Below, in pieces: positions 25,428 through 34,376 of a stretch of 64,000 bases of DNA. The notes below the pieces were generated by a model, which saw nothing but the letters and a program-made list of their open reading frames with translations, made no database searches and had not been told where the DNA came from. Source of the DNA: Paracoccus methylarcula (GTDB lineage Bacteria > Pseudomonadota > Alphaproteobacteria > Rhodobacterales > Rhodobacteraceae); the NCBI RefSeq assembly GCF_003007735.2, contig NZ_PXNQ02000010.1, positions 62,001 through 126,000 on the forward strand, in the 5' to 3' direction. Each line of letters opens with the position of its first letter. Positions within the stretch are counted from its first letter, which is position 1. A program made the position numbers and the translations under genes.

Positions 25428-26492
25428 CTATCGCAGCGCAATCCCCTCTGCGTCGAAGAGATGCATCCTGTCCGCCGGAATAGTCAGCCCGATACGCTCA
25501 TTCGGCCGCAGGGGAAGATGTCCGTGCTGGCGCAGCATGAGCGGGCCGATGCCCTCGACCTGCACATAGATATTGGTGTCCGAGCCCAGATGTTCGACCA
25601 CGTCGGCGACCCCGACCATCGAAGCGCCGTCGGGATCGGCGATATCCAGATGCTCGGGGCGGATGCCCAGTTGCGCCACGGCCGGAATCGCAGCCGGAAC
25701 CGCCGGGGAAAACCCGATCGTCGTTCCGTTGCGCAGGGTGATGCCTCCCTCGGCCGGAGTCACGTCCAGCACATTCATCGTCGGCGATCCGATGAATTGC
25801 GCCACGAAGCGGTTGGCGGGCCGTTCATAGAGTTCCAGCGGGGTTCCGACCTGCTGGATATTGCCGCTATCCAGAACGACGATCCGATCCGCCAGGGTCA
25901 GCGCCTCGACCTGGTCATGGGTGACATAGACCATGGTCGCCTTCAGCCGCTGATGCAGCCGCGCGATTTCCAGCCGCATCTCGACCCGCAGGGCGGCATC
26001 GAGATTCGACAGCGGCTCGTCGAAGAGAAACGCCTTGGGATCGCGCACGATCGCCCGCCCCATCGCCACGCGCTGCCGCTGTCCGCCCGAAAGCGCCTTG
26101 GGCAACCGCTTGGTCAAGGCGGTCAGGCCCAGGGTTCTGGCGGCTTCGGCGACCTTCGATTGCTTCTCGCCCGCATCCGCGCCTCGGATCTCCATCGAGA
26201 AGCCCATGTTGCGGGCGACATCCATATGCGGGTAGAGCGCGTATGACTGGAACACCATGGCGATATCCCGGTCACGCGGTGCGACCTCGTTCATGCGCTG
26301 CCCGTCAATCAGGAATTCACCTTCCGAGATCGGCTCCAGCCCCGCGATCATCCGCAGCAGCGTGGATTTTCCGCAGCCCGAGGGGCCGACGAGAACGATG
26401 AATTCGCCATCCTCGATGGCCAGGTCGATATTGCGCATCACCTCGACCGGGCCGTAGCGCTTGGCGATGTTGCGCAGGTCCATTCGTGCCAT
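25428..26492 (-). CDS. CUT1 carbohydrate ABC transporter ATP-binding protein (UgpC/MalK-type)
   Basis: A 354-residue ATPase with Walker A GPSGCGKST near residue 39, signature LSGGQRQRVA, Walker B FLFDEPLSNLD and the His switch VTHDQVEALTLADRI. The C-terminal 110 residues form the TOBE/MalK regulatory domain (LGIRPEHLDIADP). It is the last gene of an operon with two permeases and a solute-binding protein and energises import at the inner membrane. Confidence 0.95.
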   Translation of the reverse strand: MARMDLRNIAKRYGPVEVMRNIDLAIEDGEFIVLVGPSGCGKSTLLRMIAGLEPISEGEFLIDGQRMNEVAPRDRDIAMVFQSYALYPHMDVARNMGFSMEIRGADAGEKQSKVAEAARTLGLTALTKRLPKALSGGQRQRVAMGRAIVRDPKAFLFDEPLSNLDAALRVEMRLEIARLHQRLKATMVYVTHDQVEALTLADRIVVLDSGNIQQVGTPLELYERPANRFVAQFIGSPTMNVLDVTPAEGGITLRNGTTIGFSPAVPAAIPAVAQLGIRPEHLDIADPDGASMVGVADVVEHLGSDTNIYVQVEGIGPLMLRQHGHLPLRPNERIGLTIPADRMHLFDAEGIALR

Positions 26493-26504
26493 GTGGCCTT
26501 CCTC

Positions 26505-27347
26505 CTATCCCTTGACCGCGCCCGATGTCAGCCCCTGGACCAGATACCGCTGGATGAAGAGGAAGAAGAGGCAGGACGGCACCAGCGCCATCACCCCCGC
26601 AGCCATCATCTGCCCCCAATCGACCGAGAATTTCGACACGAAGGTCAAAAGCCCGACCGGGAAGGTCATGGTATCGTTGGAACTGATCAGCATCAGGGCG
26701 AAGAGCAGCTCGCTCCACGCCGCGGTGAATACGAAACCCAATGTTGCCCCCAGCCCCGGCAGGGTCAGGGGAAAGATCACCTTGCGCAGCGCCTGAAAGC
26801 GGCTGCAGCCGTCGATCATCGCCGCCTCCTCCAGATCGCCGGGGATGCCGTCGAAGAAGGACTGCATCAGGAAGGTGGCGAAGGGGATGTTGAAGGCGGT
26901 ATAGACGATGATCAGGCTGGACAGCGAGTTCAGCAGCCCCAGCTTGGCGATGATGGAATAGATCGGCGCGATGATCATCAGCAGCGGAAACATCTGCGTG
27001 ACCAGCATCACGGCGATGATGACCGGCTTGCCGCGGAAATGGAACCGCGAGAAAGCGTAGCCGGCCGCCGCGGCGATCATCGTGGTGACGGCCGCGGTGG
27101 ACAGCGACACGATCAGGCTGTTGGTGAAATAGGACAGGAAATCGGTCTGGGTCAGCACCCTGCGGAAATTGTCCAGCGTCATGGCGCTTGGCCAGAGCGC
27201 GGTGCCCTCGGTAAAGACCAGCTTGTCCGGGGTGACGGCGATTTTCAGCAGCCAGAACAGCGGGAACATGGCAAAGCCCACATATCCCGCAATCGCCAGG
27301 TATTTGCCGGTGGTCAGCGCCGGGTTCATGCGTGCGATCCGTGCCAT
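26505..27347 (-). CDS. CUT1 ABC transporter permease (MalG-type)
   Basis: A 280-residue permease with six predicted helices and the coupling loop EAAMIDGCSRFQALRKV (EAA motif). The ATG shares one base with the stop of the other permease (TGATG). The C-terminus ends YLVQGLTSGAVKG, typical of MalG-type subunits. It pairs with the gene upstream to form the membrane channel. Confidence 0.94.
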   Translation of the reverse strand: MARIARMNPALTTGKYLAIAGYVGFAMFPLFWLLKIAVTPDKLVFTEGTALWPSAMTLDNFRRVLTQTDFLSYFTNSLIVSLSTAAVTTMIAAAAGYAFSRFHFRGKPVIIAVMLVTQMFPLLMIIAPIYSIIAKLGLLNSLSSLIIVYTAFNIPFATFLMQSFFDGIPGDLEEAAMIDGCSRFQALRKVIFPLTLPGLGATLGFVFTAAWSELLFALMLISSNDTMTFPVGLLTFVSKFSVDWGQMMAAGVMALVPSCLFFLFIQRYLVQGLTSGAVKG

Positions 27348-28264
27348 CAGATTTTCACCAGCCTGCGCCGCAGCACCAGCAGGATCGCGGCATAGATCAA
27401 CAGCAGGATCAGCAATGCGACGGCGATGGCCGAGGCATATCCGAAATCCAGTTTCTTGAAGGCGGTCGTGAAGATATAGGTCGACAGGATCTGCGTCGAA
27501 TTGGCCGGCCCTCCCCCGGTCATGACAAAGATCAGATCGGCGAAATTCGCGATCCAGATCGTGCGCAGCATCACCGTGATGGCGATCATCGGGGCCAGGA
27601 AGGGCAGGGTGATCTTGGTGAACCGCTGCCACGGGCTGGCGCCGTCGATCTCGGCCGCCTCGTAAAGCTCTGCCGGGATGGATTGCAGTGCTGCAAGCAG
27701 GGTGATCGCGAAGAACGGGATCCCGAACCAGATATTCGCGACGATCGGCCCCCAGATGGCAAGCTCGGGATCGCCCAGGATATTCTGCGGCTCGCCAAGG
27801 ATCCCCATCGCCGTCAGCCAATGCGGCAGCGGCCCGATGGTGGGATTGAACAGCCAGGCCCATGCCAGGGCCGACAGGAAGGTCGGCACGGCCCAGGGCA
27901 GGAAGACCAGCGACTGGATCAGCCGCTTGCCGTGAAAGCGCGTGTTCAGCAGCAGTGCCAGTCCAAGGCCGAGCAGAAACTGGAAACTGATCGAGCCGAT
28001 CGTCCAGACGAAGGTGTTTTCCAGCGCGATCCAGAATTTCCGGTCGCTCCAGAGATCGAGGTAATTCTCGAGGCCGACGAAGCCGCCGCCGGGCCGGAGC
28101 AGCCTGACCGACTGGAAGGAATAGGAGATCCCGATGACCAGCGGCACCACCATGACACCGGCGATCAACAGGATGGCCGGGGCCAGGTAGAAATAGGGTT
28201 CAAGAACATACCGCCAGTAGAACGAGCGGCGCGCCCGGATTTCTCCGGGCGCCTTGCGGCTCAT
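27347..28264 (-). CDS. CUT1 ABC transporter permease (MalF-type)
   Basis: A 305-residue permease with six predicted helices and the coupling loop YEAAEIDGASPWQRFTKI. The start MSRKAPGEIRARRSFY was chosen because the first membrane helix follows after 30 residues, as usual; a longer frame runs into the solute-binding gene. It begins 2 bp after the solute-binding protein stop. Confidence 0.93.
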   Translation of the reverse strand: MSRKAPGEIRARRSFYWRYVLEPYFYLAPAILLIAGVMVVPLVIGISYSFQSVRLLRPGGGFVGLENYLDLWSDRKFWIALENTFVWTIGSISFQFLLGLGLALLLNTRFHGKRLIQSLVFLPWAVPTFLSALAWAWLFNPTIGPLPHWLTAMGILGEPQNILGDPELAIWGPIVANIWFGIPFFAITLLAALQSIPAELYEAAEIDGASPWQRFTKITLPFLAPMIAITVMLRTIWIANFADLIFVMTGGGPANSTQILSTYIFTTAFKKLDFGYASAIAVALLILLLIYAAILLVLRRRLVKI

Positions 28265-28266
28265 GA

Positions 28267-29514
28267 TCACTGCTCGGCCTTCCAGTCTGCATATTCCCCG
28301 GTCAGGAACTCGGCCCATTCATCGGCGATATCCTGGGCGGTCCGCTGCCCGAGCAGGGCCTCCTGGCTGGATTCGATGACCACCGAATCCGCGAAATAGC
28401 CGAACTGAGGCAGGTAGACGGGCATCAGCGTGGGAACATATTCCTCGCCATTGAGCGTATCGAACCAGCCCTTGAACGCCTCGGATTTGAAATACTCGTC
28501 CTGATCTGCACCTTCGTGAATGGGGATCACGCCGATGGCGCGGGCCCATTCGATATTGCTCTCGGGGCTGGTCAGATGACCGACCAGCTTGAAGGCCAGA
28601 TCCGGGTCTTCGGCGGAATCAAACACCGACCAGCCGGCGAAACCGATGGTCGGATAGGCCTTGCCCGAGGGGCCGACAGGCATCGGCACCACACCGAAAT
28701 CCTTTTCGTCCATCCGCTCGCGGATGCCGATCAGGGCGTCCGGATCCTGGTCGAGGAACGCGCAGTTGCCGGAATAGAATCCCGCCACGATCTCGTTGAA
28801 GCCCCAATTGACCGAATCCTTGGGCGCGTAGCCTTTCTGGTACATGTCCAGCAGGAACTGGATGCCCTCGACCGATCCTGGCTCGTTCAACCGGCTCTCG
28901 CCGTCCTCGGTGAAGAACTCGTTCGAGCCGTTCATCACCGCGGCCATCATCATCCAACCATTCAAGCCGCCGGGGCCGCCGCGCAGGCAGTAGCCGTATT
29001 TGCCGTCGAGCTCGGACACGGCCGCGGCCGCATCCATGAAGTCCGCCATCGTATGCGGGGGCTCCGCCACCCCGGCCTGCTCCAGGAGCGTCTTGTTGTA
29101 GAACATCGCCCGCAGATAGAACCCATAGGGGATCATGGTCATCTTGCCGCCCGAGAGCGAGCCCATGTCGCGGGTTTTCTGCGTCAGTGTCGCGCCATGT
29201 TCCCAGTCACCGACATATGGTTCCAGGTCGACAAGCTGATCGGCATAGAGCGCGGCCCAACGCTCCGGCATCTCGACCACATCGGGAATGTCTCCCCCCG
29301 ATACCATGGTCGCCAGCTTTTCGAAGGCCTGTCCCCAGGGCAGCGAGACGATCTCGACCTCGACCCCCGGATTGGCCTTTTCGAAGGCGTCGATCTGGCC
29401 TTGCAGCAGCTTGGTCCGTTCCGGGCTGGTGATCACCTCGACCAGCGTCAGGTTCTCGGCCTGTGCGGTCCCGGCCAACAGGGCCATGGTCCCGGCCAAT
29501 AGATAGCGTTTCAT
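28267..29514 (-). CDS. Extracellular sugar-type solute-binding protein
   Basis: A 415-residue periplasmic protein with signal peptide MKRYLLAGTMALLAGTAQA and probable cleavage before ENLTLVEV. The family-1 fold shows LQGQIDAFEKANPGVEVEIV and LATMVSGGDIPDVVEM, typical of MalE/UgpB-like proteins. AGGGAGG lies just before the ATG. It determines the substrate of the CUT1 system, which cannot be read from sequence; the linked PLP enzyme suggests an unusual, possibly amino-acid-containing, ligand (inference). Confidence 0.93.
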   Translation of the reverse strand: MKRYLLAGTMALLAGTAQAENLTLVEVITSPERTKLLQGQIDAFEKANPGVEVEIVSLPWGQAFEKLATMVSGGDIPDVVEMPERWAALYADQLVDLEPYVGDWEHGATLTQKTRDMGSLSGGKMTMIPYGFYLRAMFYNKTLLEQAGVAEPPHTMADFMDAAAAVSELDGKYGYCLRGGPGGLNGWMMMAAVMNGSNEFFTEDGESRLNEPGSVEGIQFLLDMYQKGYAPKDSVNWGFNEIVAGFYSGNCAFLDQDPDALIGIRERMDEKDFGVVPMPVGPSGKAYPTIGFAGWSVFDSAEDPDLAFKLVGHLTSPESNIEWARAIGVIPIHEGADQDEYFKSEAFKGWFDTLNGEEYVPTLMPVYLPQFGYFADSVVIESSQEALLGQRTAQDIADEWAEFLTGEYADWKAEQ

Positions 29515-29534
29515 GTATACCTCCCTTGTGGTTG

Positions 29535-30686
29535 TCAGGCGATGCCTTGTTGCAAGGCTTGGTGGAAATCGCGCCATAGGTCCTCCGGGTCTTCCAACCC
29601 GAGGCTGAGGCGCAGGAGATGGGGTGAGACCCCGAAGCGTTGCATCGAATTGTGCTGCCCCGCTTGCGAAAGCGATGCCTGCGCGGGCAGGGCGAGGCTT
29701 TCGAATCCGCCCCAGCTGACGCCGAGCCGAAAGATCCGGAGCGCATTGCAGAACCGGGGAATATCCACGCCCGGATCGAATTCGAGGGACATGAGCCCCG
29801 CGCGCCCGGTCAGCCCCGGCACCGCATCCGGACCGGGCGAATGGATCCGGTGCACCAGCGGCTCTTGCCGCAACCGGTCGAGGAAATGATCGGCCGTGGC
29901 CTGATGCCGCTCCATCCGCAGATGCAGGGTCCGCAGGGAACGGGTCAGCAGGAACGCCTCGAATGGCGCAAGCTTCGCGCCGAGCAGCGGTAGGGTCAGG
30001 TCCCGGATCCTCGCGATATGGGCGGCGCTGCCGATAACCACCCCGGCGACCGTATCGGAATGGCCTCCGATATATTTCGAGGCCGAATGCAGAACCAGGT
30101 CGATGCCGAGCGTGAAGGGGCGCTGGAATACCGGCGTCGCCCAGGAATTGTCGGTCATCGTCACGACACCGTGCCGGAGCGCATATCCGGCCACGCGTTG
30201 CAGATCCATGACCTGCATGACGAGGGAATTGGGGCTTTCCAGATAGGCGAGGGCATAGCCTTTCAACAGGTCCGGCTGATCCTCGAAAGCGCCGATCGGG
30301 TGATAATCGATATCGATTCCCATCGGCCGGACCATCCGTTCCAGCAGCCGGTAGGTATCGGCATAGACATGCTCGACACAGGCGATCCGCTGGCCCGGCT
30401 GGACAAATGCCAGTATCGCCGCCGCGATGGCGCCCATGCCCGAGGCGAAGCCGATCGCGGCCTCCCCTCCTTCGGCCTGTGCCATCAGGCGTTCGAACTC
30501 GGCCACGGTCGGATTCTGCACCCGCGTATAGATCGGCGCATCCGATTGCCCGGCCATGCGCGCGACAAGGCCGTCGTAATCCTCGAAGGTGAACAGCGAG
30601 GTCTGCACGATGGGCGGCGTGACGGTGCCGTGACCTGCCGCGGGGGTCGTCAGAAGCGTTGCCAGCTTCGTCTCGTCATTCGTCAT
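29535..30686 (-). CDS. Cys/Met-metabolism PLP-dependent enzyme (cystathionine gamma-lyase/synthase type)
   Basis: A 383-residue fold-type I enzyme. PIVQTSLFTFEDYDGL and PIYTRVQNPTVAEFERLMA are the active-site Tyr/Arg region, FASGMGAIAAAI binds the cofactor phosphate, and the Schiff-base Lys is in LHSASKYIGGHSD. The C-terminal RLSLGLEDPEDLW is the conserved Arg/Glu segment. Family members make or break C-S bonds in cystathionine, homocysteine or methionine; the exact reaction is not clear. It overlaps the GntR stop by 11 bp and precedes the ABC operon by 20 bp, so it shares that transcript. Confidence 0.9.
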   Translation of the reverse strand: MTNDETKLATLLTTPAAGHGTVTPPIVQTSLFTFEDYDGLVARMAGQSDAPIYTRVQNPTVAEFERLMAQAEGGEAAIGFASGMGAIAAAILAFVQPGQRIACVEHVYADTYRLLERMVRPMGIDIDYHPIGAFEDQPDLLKGYALAYLESPNSLVMQVMDLQRVAGYALRHGVVTMTDNSWATPVFQRPFTLGIDLVLHSASKYIGGHSDTVAGVVIGSAAHIARIRDLTLPLLGAKLAPFEAFLLTRSLRTLHLRMERHQATADHFLDRLRQEPLVHRIHSPGPDAVPGLTGRAGLMSLEFDPGVDIPRFCNALRIFRLGVSWGGFESLALPAQASLSQAGQHNSMQRFGVSPHLLRLSLGLEDPEDLWRDFHQALQQGIA

Positions 30687-31356
30687 CGCGGCCCTCTACC
30701 AGTTCGCGTGCTTCCGTTTCGACATCGGTCAGGATGTCCGACATCACCTTGATTGCCCGATCGGCATCCCGCGCGACGACCGCCTCGGTCAGATCGGCAT
30801 GACGGGGGATGGTCGATCTGCCGAGCACCGCACCGAGCGGAGCATCGGCGGGGCCGGTGTAGAAATACTGGATCTGCTCGATCATCTGCGGGAAAAGGTC
30901 GTTTCCGGACCCGAGATGGATCTCGCGGTGAAACCTGTGATCGGCGGGCCGCCAATCCTCGCTCGCCTCATAGACCGAGATCAGTTCCGCGCCGCGCGCC
31001 CTGATCCGCCGCAGCGAATCGTCAGAAGCGCGCGCACAGCACAGCCGCAGGGCTTCCAGCTCCAGCGGGCGGCGGACTTCGAGCATGCGCAGGATGCTGC
31101 CGGCCTCGACCTGCAACGAAAGGGGAATATGCAGGGTGCGGGTCGAGATCTCGGACACGATCCTCGTTCCGGCGGATTTGCGCCGTGTGACGATCCCCAG
31201 TGATTCCCACTGCCGCAGCACTTCGCGAATGGTTGAACGGCCAAAACCAAGCTGCCGCGCCAGGTCGGTTTCGGCGGGAAGCCGGTCTCCCACGCCCCAT
31301 CCGCTGCGCTCCACAAGCTCCTTGATGGCCTGGCTGGCTGCCTCTGTCCGGTTCAT
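30676..31356 (-). CDS. GntR/FadR-family (FCD) regulator
   Basis: A 226-residue regulator. The winged helix reads LPAETDLARQLGFGRSTIR, and the C-terminal FCD all-helical domain carries the metal-ligand pattern DHRFHREIHLGSGND and a later His in RHADLTEAV. ATG 31356 was chosen because the helix-turn-helix starts about 12 residues later; an upstream frame to 31503 crosses the operators. It is first in the operon and probably represses itself, the PLP enzyme and the transporter. Confidence 0.92.
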   Translation of the reverse strand: MNRTEAASQAIKELVERSGWGVGDRLPAETDLARQLGFGRSTIREVLRQWESLGIVTRRKSAGTRIVSEISTRTLHIPLSLQVEAGSILRMLEVRRPLELEALRLCCARASDDSLRRIRARGAELISVYEASEDWRPADHRFHREIHLGSGNDLFPQMIEQIQYFYTGPADAPLGAVLGRSTIPRHADLTEAVVARDADRAIKVMSDILTDVETEARELVEGRDDE

Positions 31357-31399
31357 CACGCCCTTGTTCCGCCGAATCCCGATCTCGCGACAATTCTCT

Positions 31400-31431
31400 A
31401 TGTCAGACATTATGTCAACTATGTCCGACAT
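31400..31431. promoter_or_regulatory. Twin operators for the FCD regulator
   Basis: Two near-identical palindromes, ATGTCAGACAT (31400-31410) and ATGTCCGACAT (31421-31431), lie 21 bp apart centre to centre, two helical turns, with a further TATGTC half-site between them. They sit 44-75 bp upstream of the GntR ATG. This matches the gapped inverted repeat recognised by FadR-type proteins. Confidence 0.75.
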
Positions 31432-31593
31432 AATATCGGATGAGAGCAAAAAATCGCCCCGCTCTCGCCAGGAAAATCGCCTGAATGCGCCTGGCCGGCT
31501 CACCCTTCGCCGAGCATGTCCTTGCCCGCGTGGAGGGCTACGTGCCTGTGATCGCCAAGCTTTCCCGTGTCAGGGCCGAGACCGGCGCCCCGA

Positions 31594-32541
31594 TCAGCCA
31601 TCCGTCCGGTAATCGGCAAGGAATTGGTCGAGCTCTTCCCGCGTCGAGCTGCCCTCCATCGGGCCGGTGCGGGCCACGGCGCGGGCACCGGCGGCATTGG
31701 CAAGGCGAAGCGCCTCAAGCGGCGATGCCCCGGCGAGGCGCAGGGCGACGAATGCACCGCCGAAGCAATCTCCGGCACCGGTCGGGTCGATTTCCTCGAC
31801 CTCGTGGGGCGCGATATCGGTCCGGCCGTTCGCGTCGAAGTGACTTGCCCCTTCCGCGCCGCGCTTCAGCACGATCTCGCGGATGCCACGCGCCAGCAGG
31901 TCGCGGATCGCGGCTGGTTCGTCCCGGGCTCCGGTCAGCAGGAACAATTCGTGTCCCGAGGGCAGGAAGATGTCGGTCCGGGCCAGGATCCCGTCCAGCC
32001 GCGCCCGCAATCCCGGCGAATCCAGGATCTCGGGCCGGATATTCGGGTCGAAACTGAGCGAGCCGCCGCGCGCCTTGACCCGGGACACGGCCTCCAGCGC
32101 CACCTCGGCCATGCCGGGGGAGGAAAGTGCGGTGCCCATGATATGGATATGCTCGCAGCTCTCCATCAGTGCCGCGCCCGCGCTGGTGATCGACAGGGTT
32201 GCGGTCGCGCTCTGCGCCATGGTGAAGACGAAACTGCGTGAACCGTCCTTGCGGTAGCGGACGAAGGCGCAGCCGGTGACCTCGCCCGAGGCCACCTCGA
32301 TCCCCGAAATGTCGACGCCGTCCTGCGCAAGGCGGGCAATGTTCAGATGGCCGAAATCATCGTCCCCGACCCGGCCGATGATCGCGGCCTTTCCGCCAAG
32401 ACGCCCGACCTGGTCCACGAAGATGGCGGGGGCGCCGGAGGGGTAGGGACCGATCAGCGGTTGCGCCTCGCGGAAGCCGTCCCCCTTCGTGGTGGCGATC
32501 AGTTCGACGAGGATTTCTCCGACGGTCAGGATCTTGGGCAT
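31594..32541 (-). CDS. PfkB-family sugar kinase
   Basis: A 315-residue ribokinase-fold protein. The N-terminal GG-type segment VDQVGRLGGKAAIIGRVGDD and the C-terminal anion-hole motif EIDPTGAGDCFGGAF with catalytic Asp are intact. Substrate could be a ketose or keto-deoxy sugar (KdgK or tagatose/ribokinase type). It lies downstream of the frameshifted ABC ATPase on the same strand, so it probably phosphorylates the sugar imported by the ribose-type transporter or its oxidised product. Confidence 0.9.
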   Translation of the reverse strand: MPKILTVGEILVELIATTKGDGFREAQPLIGPYPSGAPAIFVDQVGRLGGKAAIIGRVGDDDFGHLNIARLAQDGVDISGIEVASGEVTGCAFVRYRKDGSRSFVFTMAQSATATLSITSAGAALMESCEHIHIMGTALSSPGMAEVALEAVSRVKARGGSLSFDPNIRPEILDSPGLRARLDGILARTDIFLPSGHELFLLTGARDEPAAIRDLLARGIREIVLKRGAEGASHFDANGRTDIAPHEVEEIDPTGAGDCFGGAFVALRLAGASPLEALRLANAAGARAVARTGPMEGSSTREELDQFLADYRTDG

Positions 32542-32626
32542 CGGGCGCTCCGGTGGAACCTTGTGGCGAGGGTGATACGCGCGGCACCGGAGAGGCGGGC
32601 CGCGCGCTATGCCCGGTGACGGCGGG

Positions 32627-33366
32627 CTAGAGTGTCGCGCCCATCATCATCCGGACGATCTCTTCGTCATTCGTCTCTGCCGGGCGGCGCTCACCGGCGA
32701 CGATTCCGCGGGCGAGGACGATGATCCTGTCGGCGGCGGCGAAGATGTCGGGCAGGTTATGCGAGATCAGGATGATCCCGACGCCCTTGCTCTTCAGCCG
32801 TTCGATCAGGGCCATCACCTCGCGCTGCTCGGGCACGCCCAGGGCGGCGGTCGGCTCGTCCATGATGACGAGACCGGCCTGCCAGTGGATCGCGCGGGCG
32901 ATGGCGATGGCCTGCCGCTGCCCGCCGGACATCTCGCGGACAGGCGCGGCGGGGTCGGGGACGACAATGCCGAGGCCCTTCATCACCTTCACCGCATCTT
33001 CGCGCATGGTCTTGCGGTCGAGGAAGGGTAGTCCCAGCACCCGGCGGGTGCGTTCGCGGCCGAGATACAGGTTCAATCCTGGGTCGAGATTGTCGGCCAG
33101 GGCAAGATCCTGGTAGATCGTCTCGATCCCGGCGCTGCGGACCGCCTCGGGGGTTTTCCCGGTCAGCAATTCGCCGTTCATCCACACCTTGCCCGCCGTC
33201 GGCTGGTAGACGCCCGAGATCATCTTGATGACCGTCGATTTTCCGGCGCCGTTGTCGCCCGCGAGCACGACGCATTCGCCGGCATTGACCTCGAAGGAAA
33301 CATCGCGCACCGCCTCGTTGCCGCCGAAACGTTTCCTGAGCCGTCGATCTTCAGCAATGCGCTCAT
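32627..33366 (-). pseudogene. Ribose/fructose-type ABC ATPase (FrcA-like), frameshifted near 5' end
   Basis: The body encodes a single-domain sugar ATPase: Walker A AGDNGAGKSTVIKMISG, signature MSGGQRQAIAIARA, Walker B VIMDEPTAALG. The natural start, MSALLKIDG at 33366, overlaps the permease stop (ATGA) but is one base out of frame with RKRFGGNEAVRDVSFEV. Restoring one C near 33340 would give about 246 residues, a normal FrcA length. Either the ATPase is broken or the base is missing by error. It should pair with the adjacent permease. Confidence 0.8.
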
Positions 33367-34376
33367 GATCCGCCTCCGACGATATGGTGTTTCGACTGGT
33401 CGACCAGCACCGCGACGATGATGACAAGCCCCACGGCGACGAATTGCCAATAGGGGGGCAGGCCGCAGAAGACGAGACCGAACTGGATCACGGCGATGAT
33501 GAAGGCGCCGATGACGGTGCCGGTGATCGTGCCCTGCCCGCCGGTGAGGGAGGCGCCGCCGATAAAGACCGCGGCTACCGCGTAAAGCAGGATCGGCTCA
33601 CCGGCATTGGCGGCTCCGGCCGAGAAACGGCTGGTATAGATGAGGCCGCCGATCCCGGCGGTGACCGCCGAGAGCAGGAAGAGCAGGACGAGATGCTTCT
33701 TTACATTGACCCCGGCGCGTTCGACCGAGGCGCGGTTGGCGCCGAGGGCATAGGTATGGGCGCCGAATTTCGTATGTTTCAGCAGGTAGTGGCAGATCAG
33801 GGCGAGAATCGCCGCCGTCACCAGCGGGATGGGCAGGCCGAGAACATGGCCATTGCCGAAGGCCCGGGCATGGTCGTTGCGAATCGACACGGTCGCCCCG
33901 CCCGCCACGATCAGGGCAGCGCCGCGGGCGATGCCATAGGTGCCAAGAGTCCCGATGAAGCTGGGCACATTCAGAAGCGCCACCAGCCATCCATTCACCA
34001 GCCCCACGAGCCCGGCTGCCAGAAGGCCCGCACCCATGGCCAGCAGCACGACGAGCCAACCGGCATCGGCTCCGGCTGCACGGATGATCAGCGCCATGAC
34101 CACGGCGGCAAAGCCGGTGCTGAAGGCGATCGAGAGGTCGATATGACCGGCCACGATGACCAGCGTCAGCCCAAGCGCGAGCAGAAGGATCTGCGACGCC
34201 GCGACCGAGATCGATTGCAGGTTGTAGACCCGGAACAGGAAGGTGCTTGCTGTCTGGGTCTGGGCATAGATTTCGAAAAAGCCGAGGATGAGAAGCAGGA
34301 ACAGCCACGACCAGGCGTTGAGCAGGGACCTCACGAATGAGGCCCCGTTCTTGTTAGGCATGCGGTCCGTCCTCAT
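33363..34376 (-). CDS. Ribose/fructose-type ABC permease (RbsC/FrcC-like)
   Basis: A 337-residue permease with 8-10 predicted helices and the family segments VIVAGHIDLSIAFSTGF, GIARGAALIVAGG and FIGGASLTGGQGTITGTVIG. The ATG at 34376 overlaps the solute-binding protein stop (ATGA); a second ATG lies five codons in. It forms the membrane channel of the CUT2-type importer. Confidence 0.94.
   Translation of the reverse strand: MRTDRMPNKNGASFVRSLLNAWSWLFLLLILGFFEIYAQTQTASTFLFRVYNLQSISVAASQILLLALGLTLVIVAGHIDLSIAFSTGFAAVVMALIIRAAGADAGWLVVLLAMGAGLLAAGLVGLVNGWLVALLNVPSFIGTLGTYGIARGAALIVAGGATVSIRNDHARAFGNGHVLGLPIPLVTAAILALICHYLLKHTKFGAHTYALGANRASVERAGVNVKKHLVLLFLLSAVTAGIGGLIYTSRFSAGAANAGEPILLYAVAAVFIGGASLTGGQGTITGTVIGAFIIAVIQFGLVFCGLPPYWQFVAVGLVIIVAVLVDQSKHHIVGGGS

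Noticed and set aside
25109-25441. Minus-strand frame across attR
   Set aside because: Its GGGFEPPTRGFS-like stretch is simply translated tRNA sequence; no start site or conservation.
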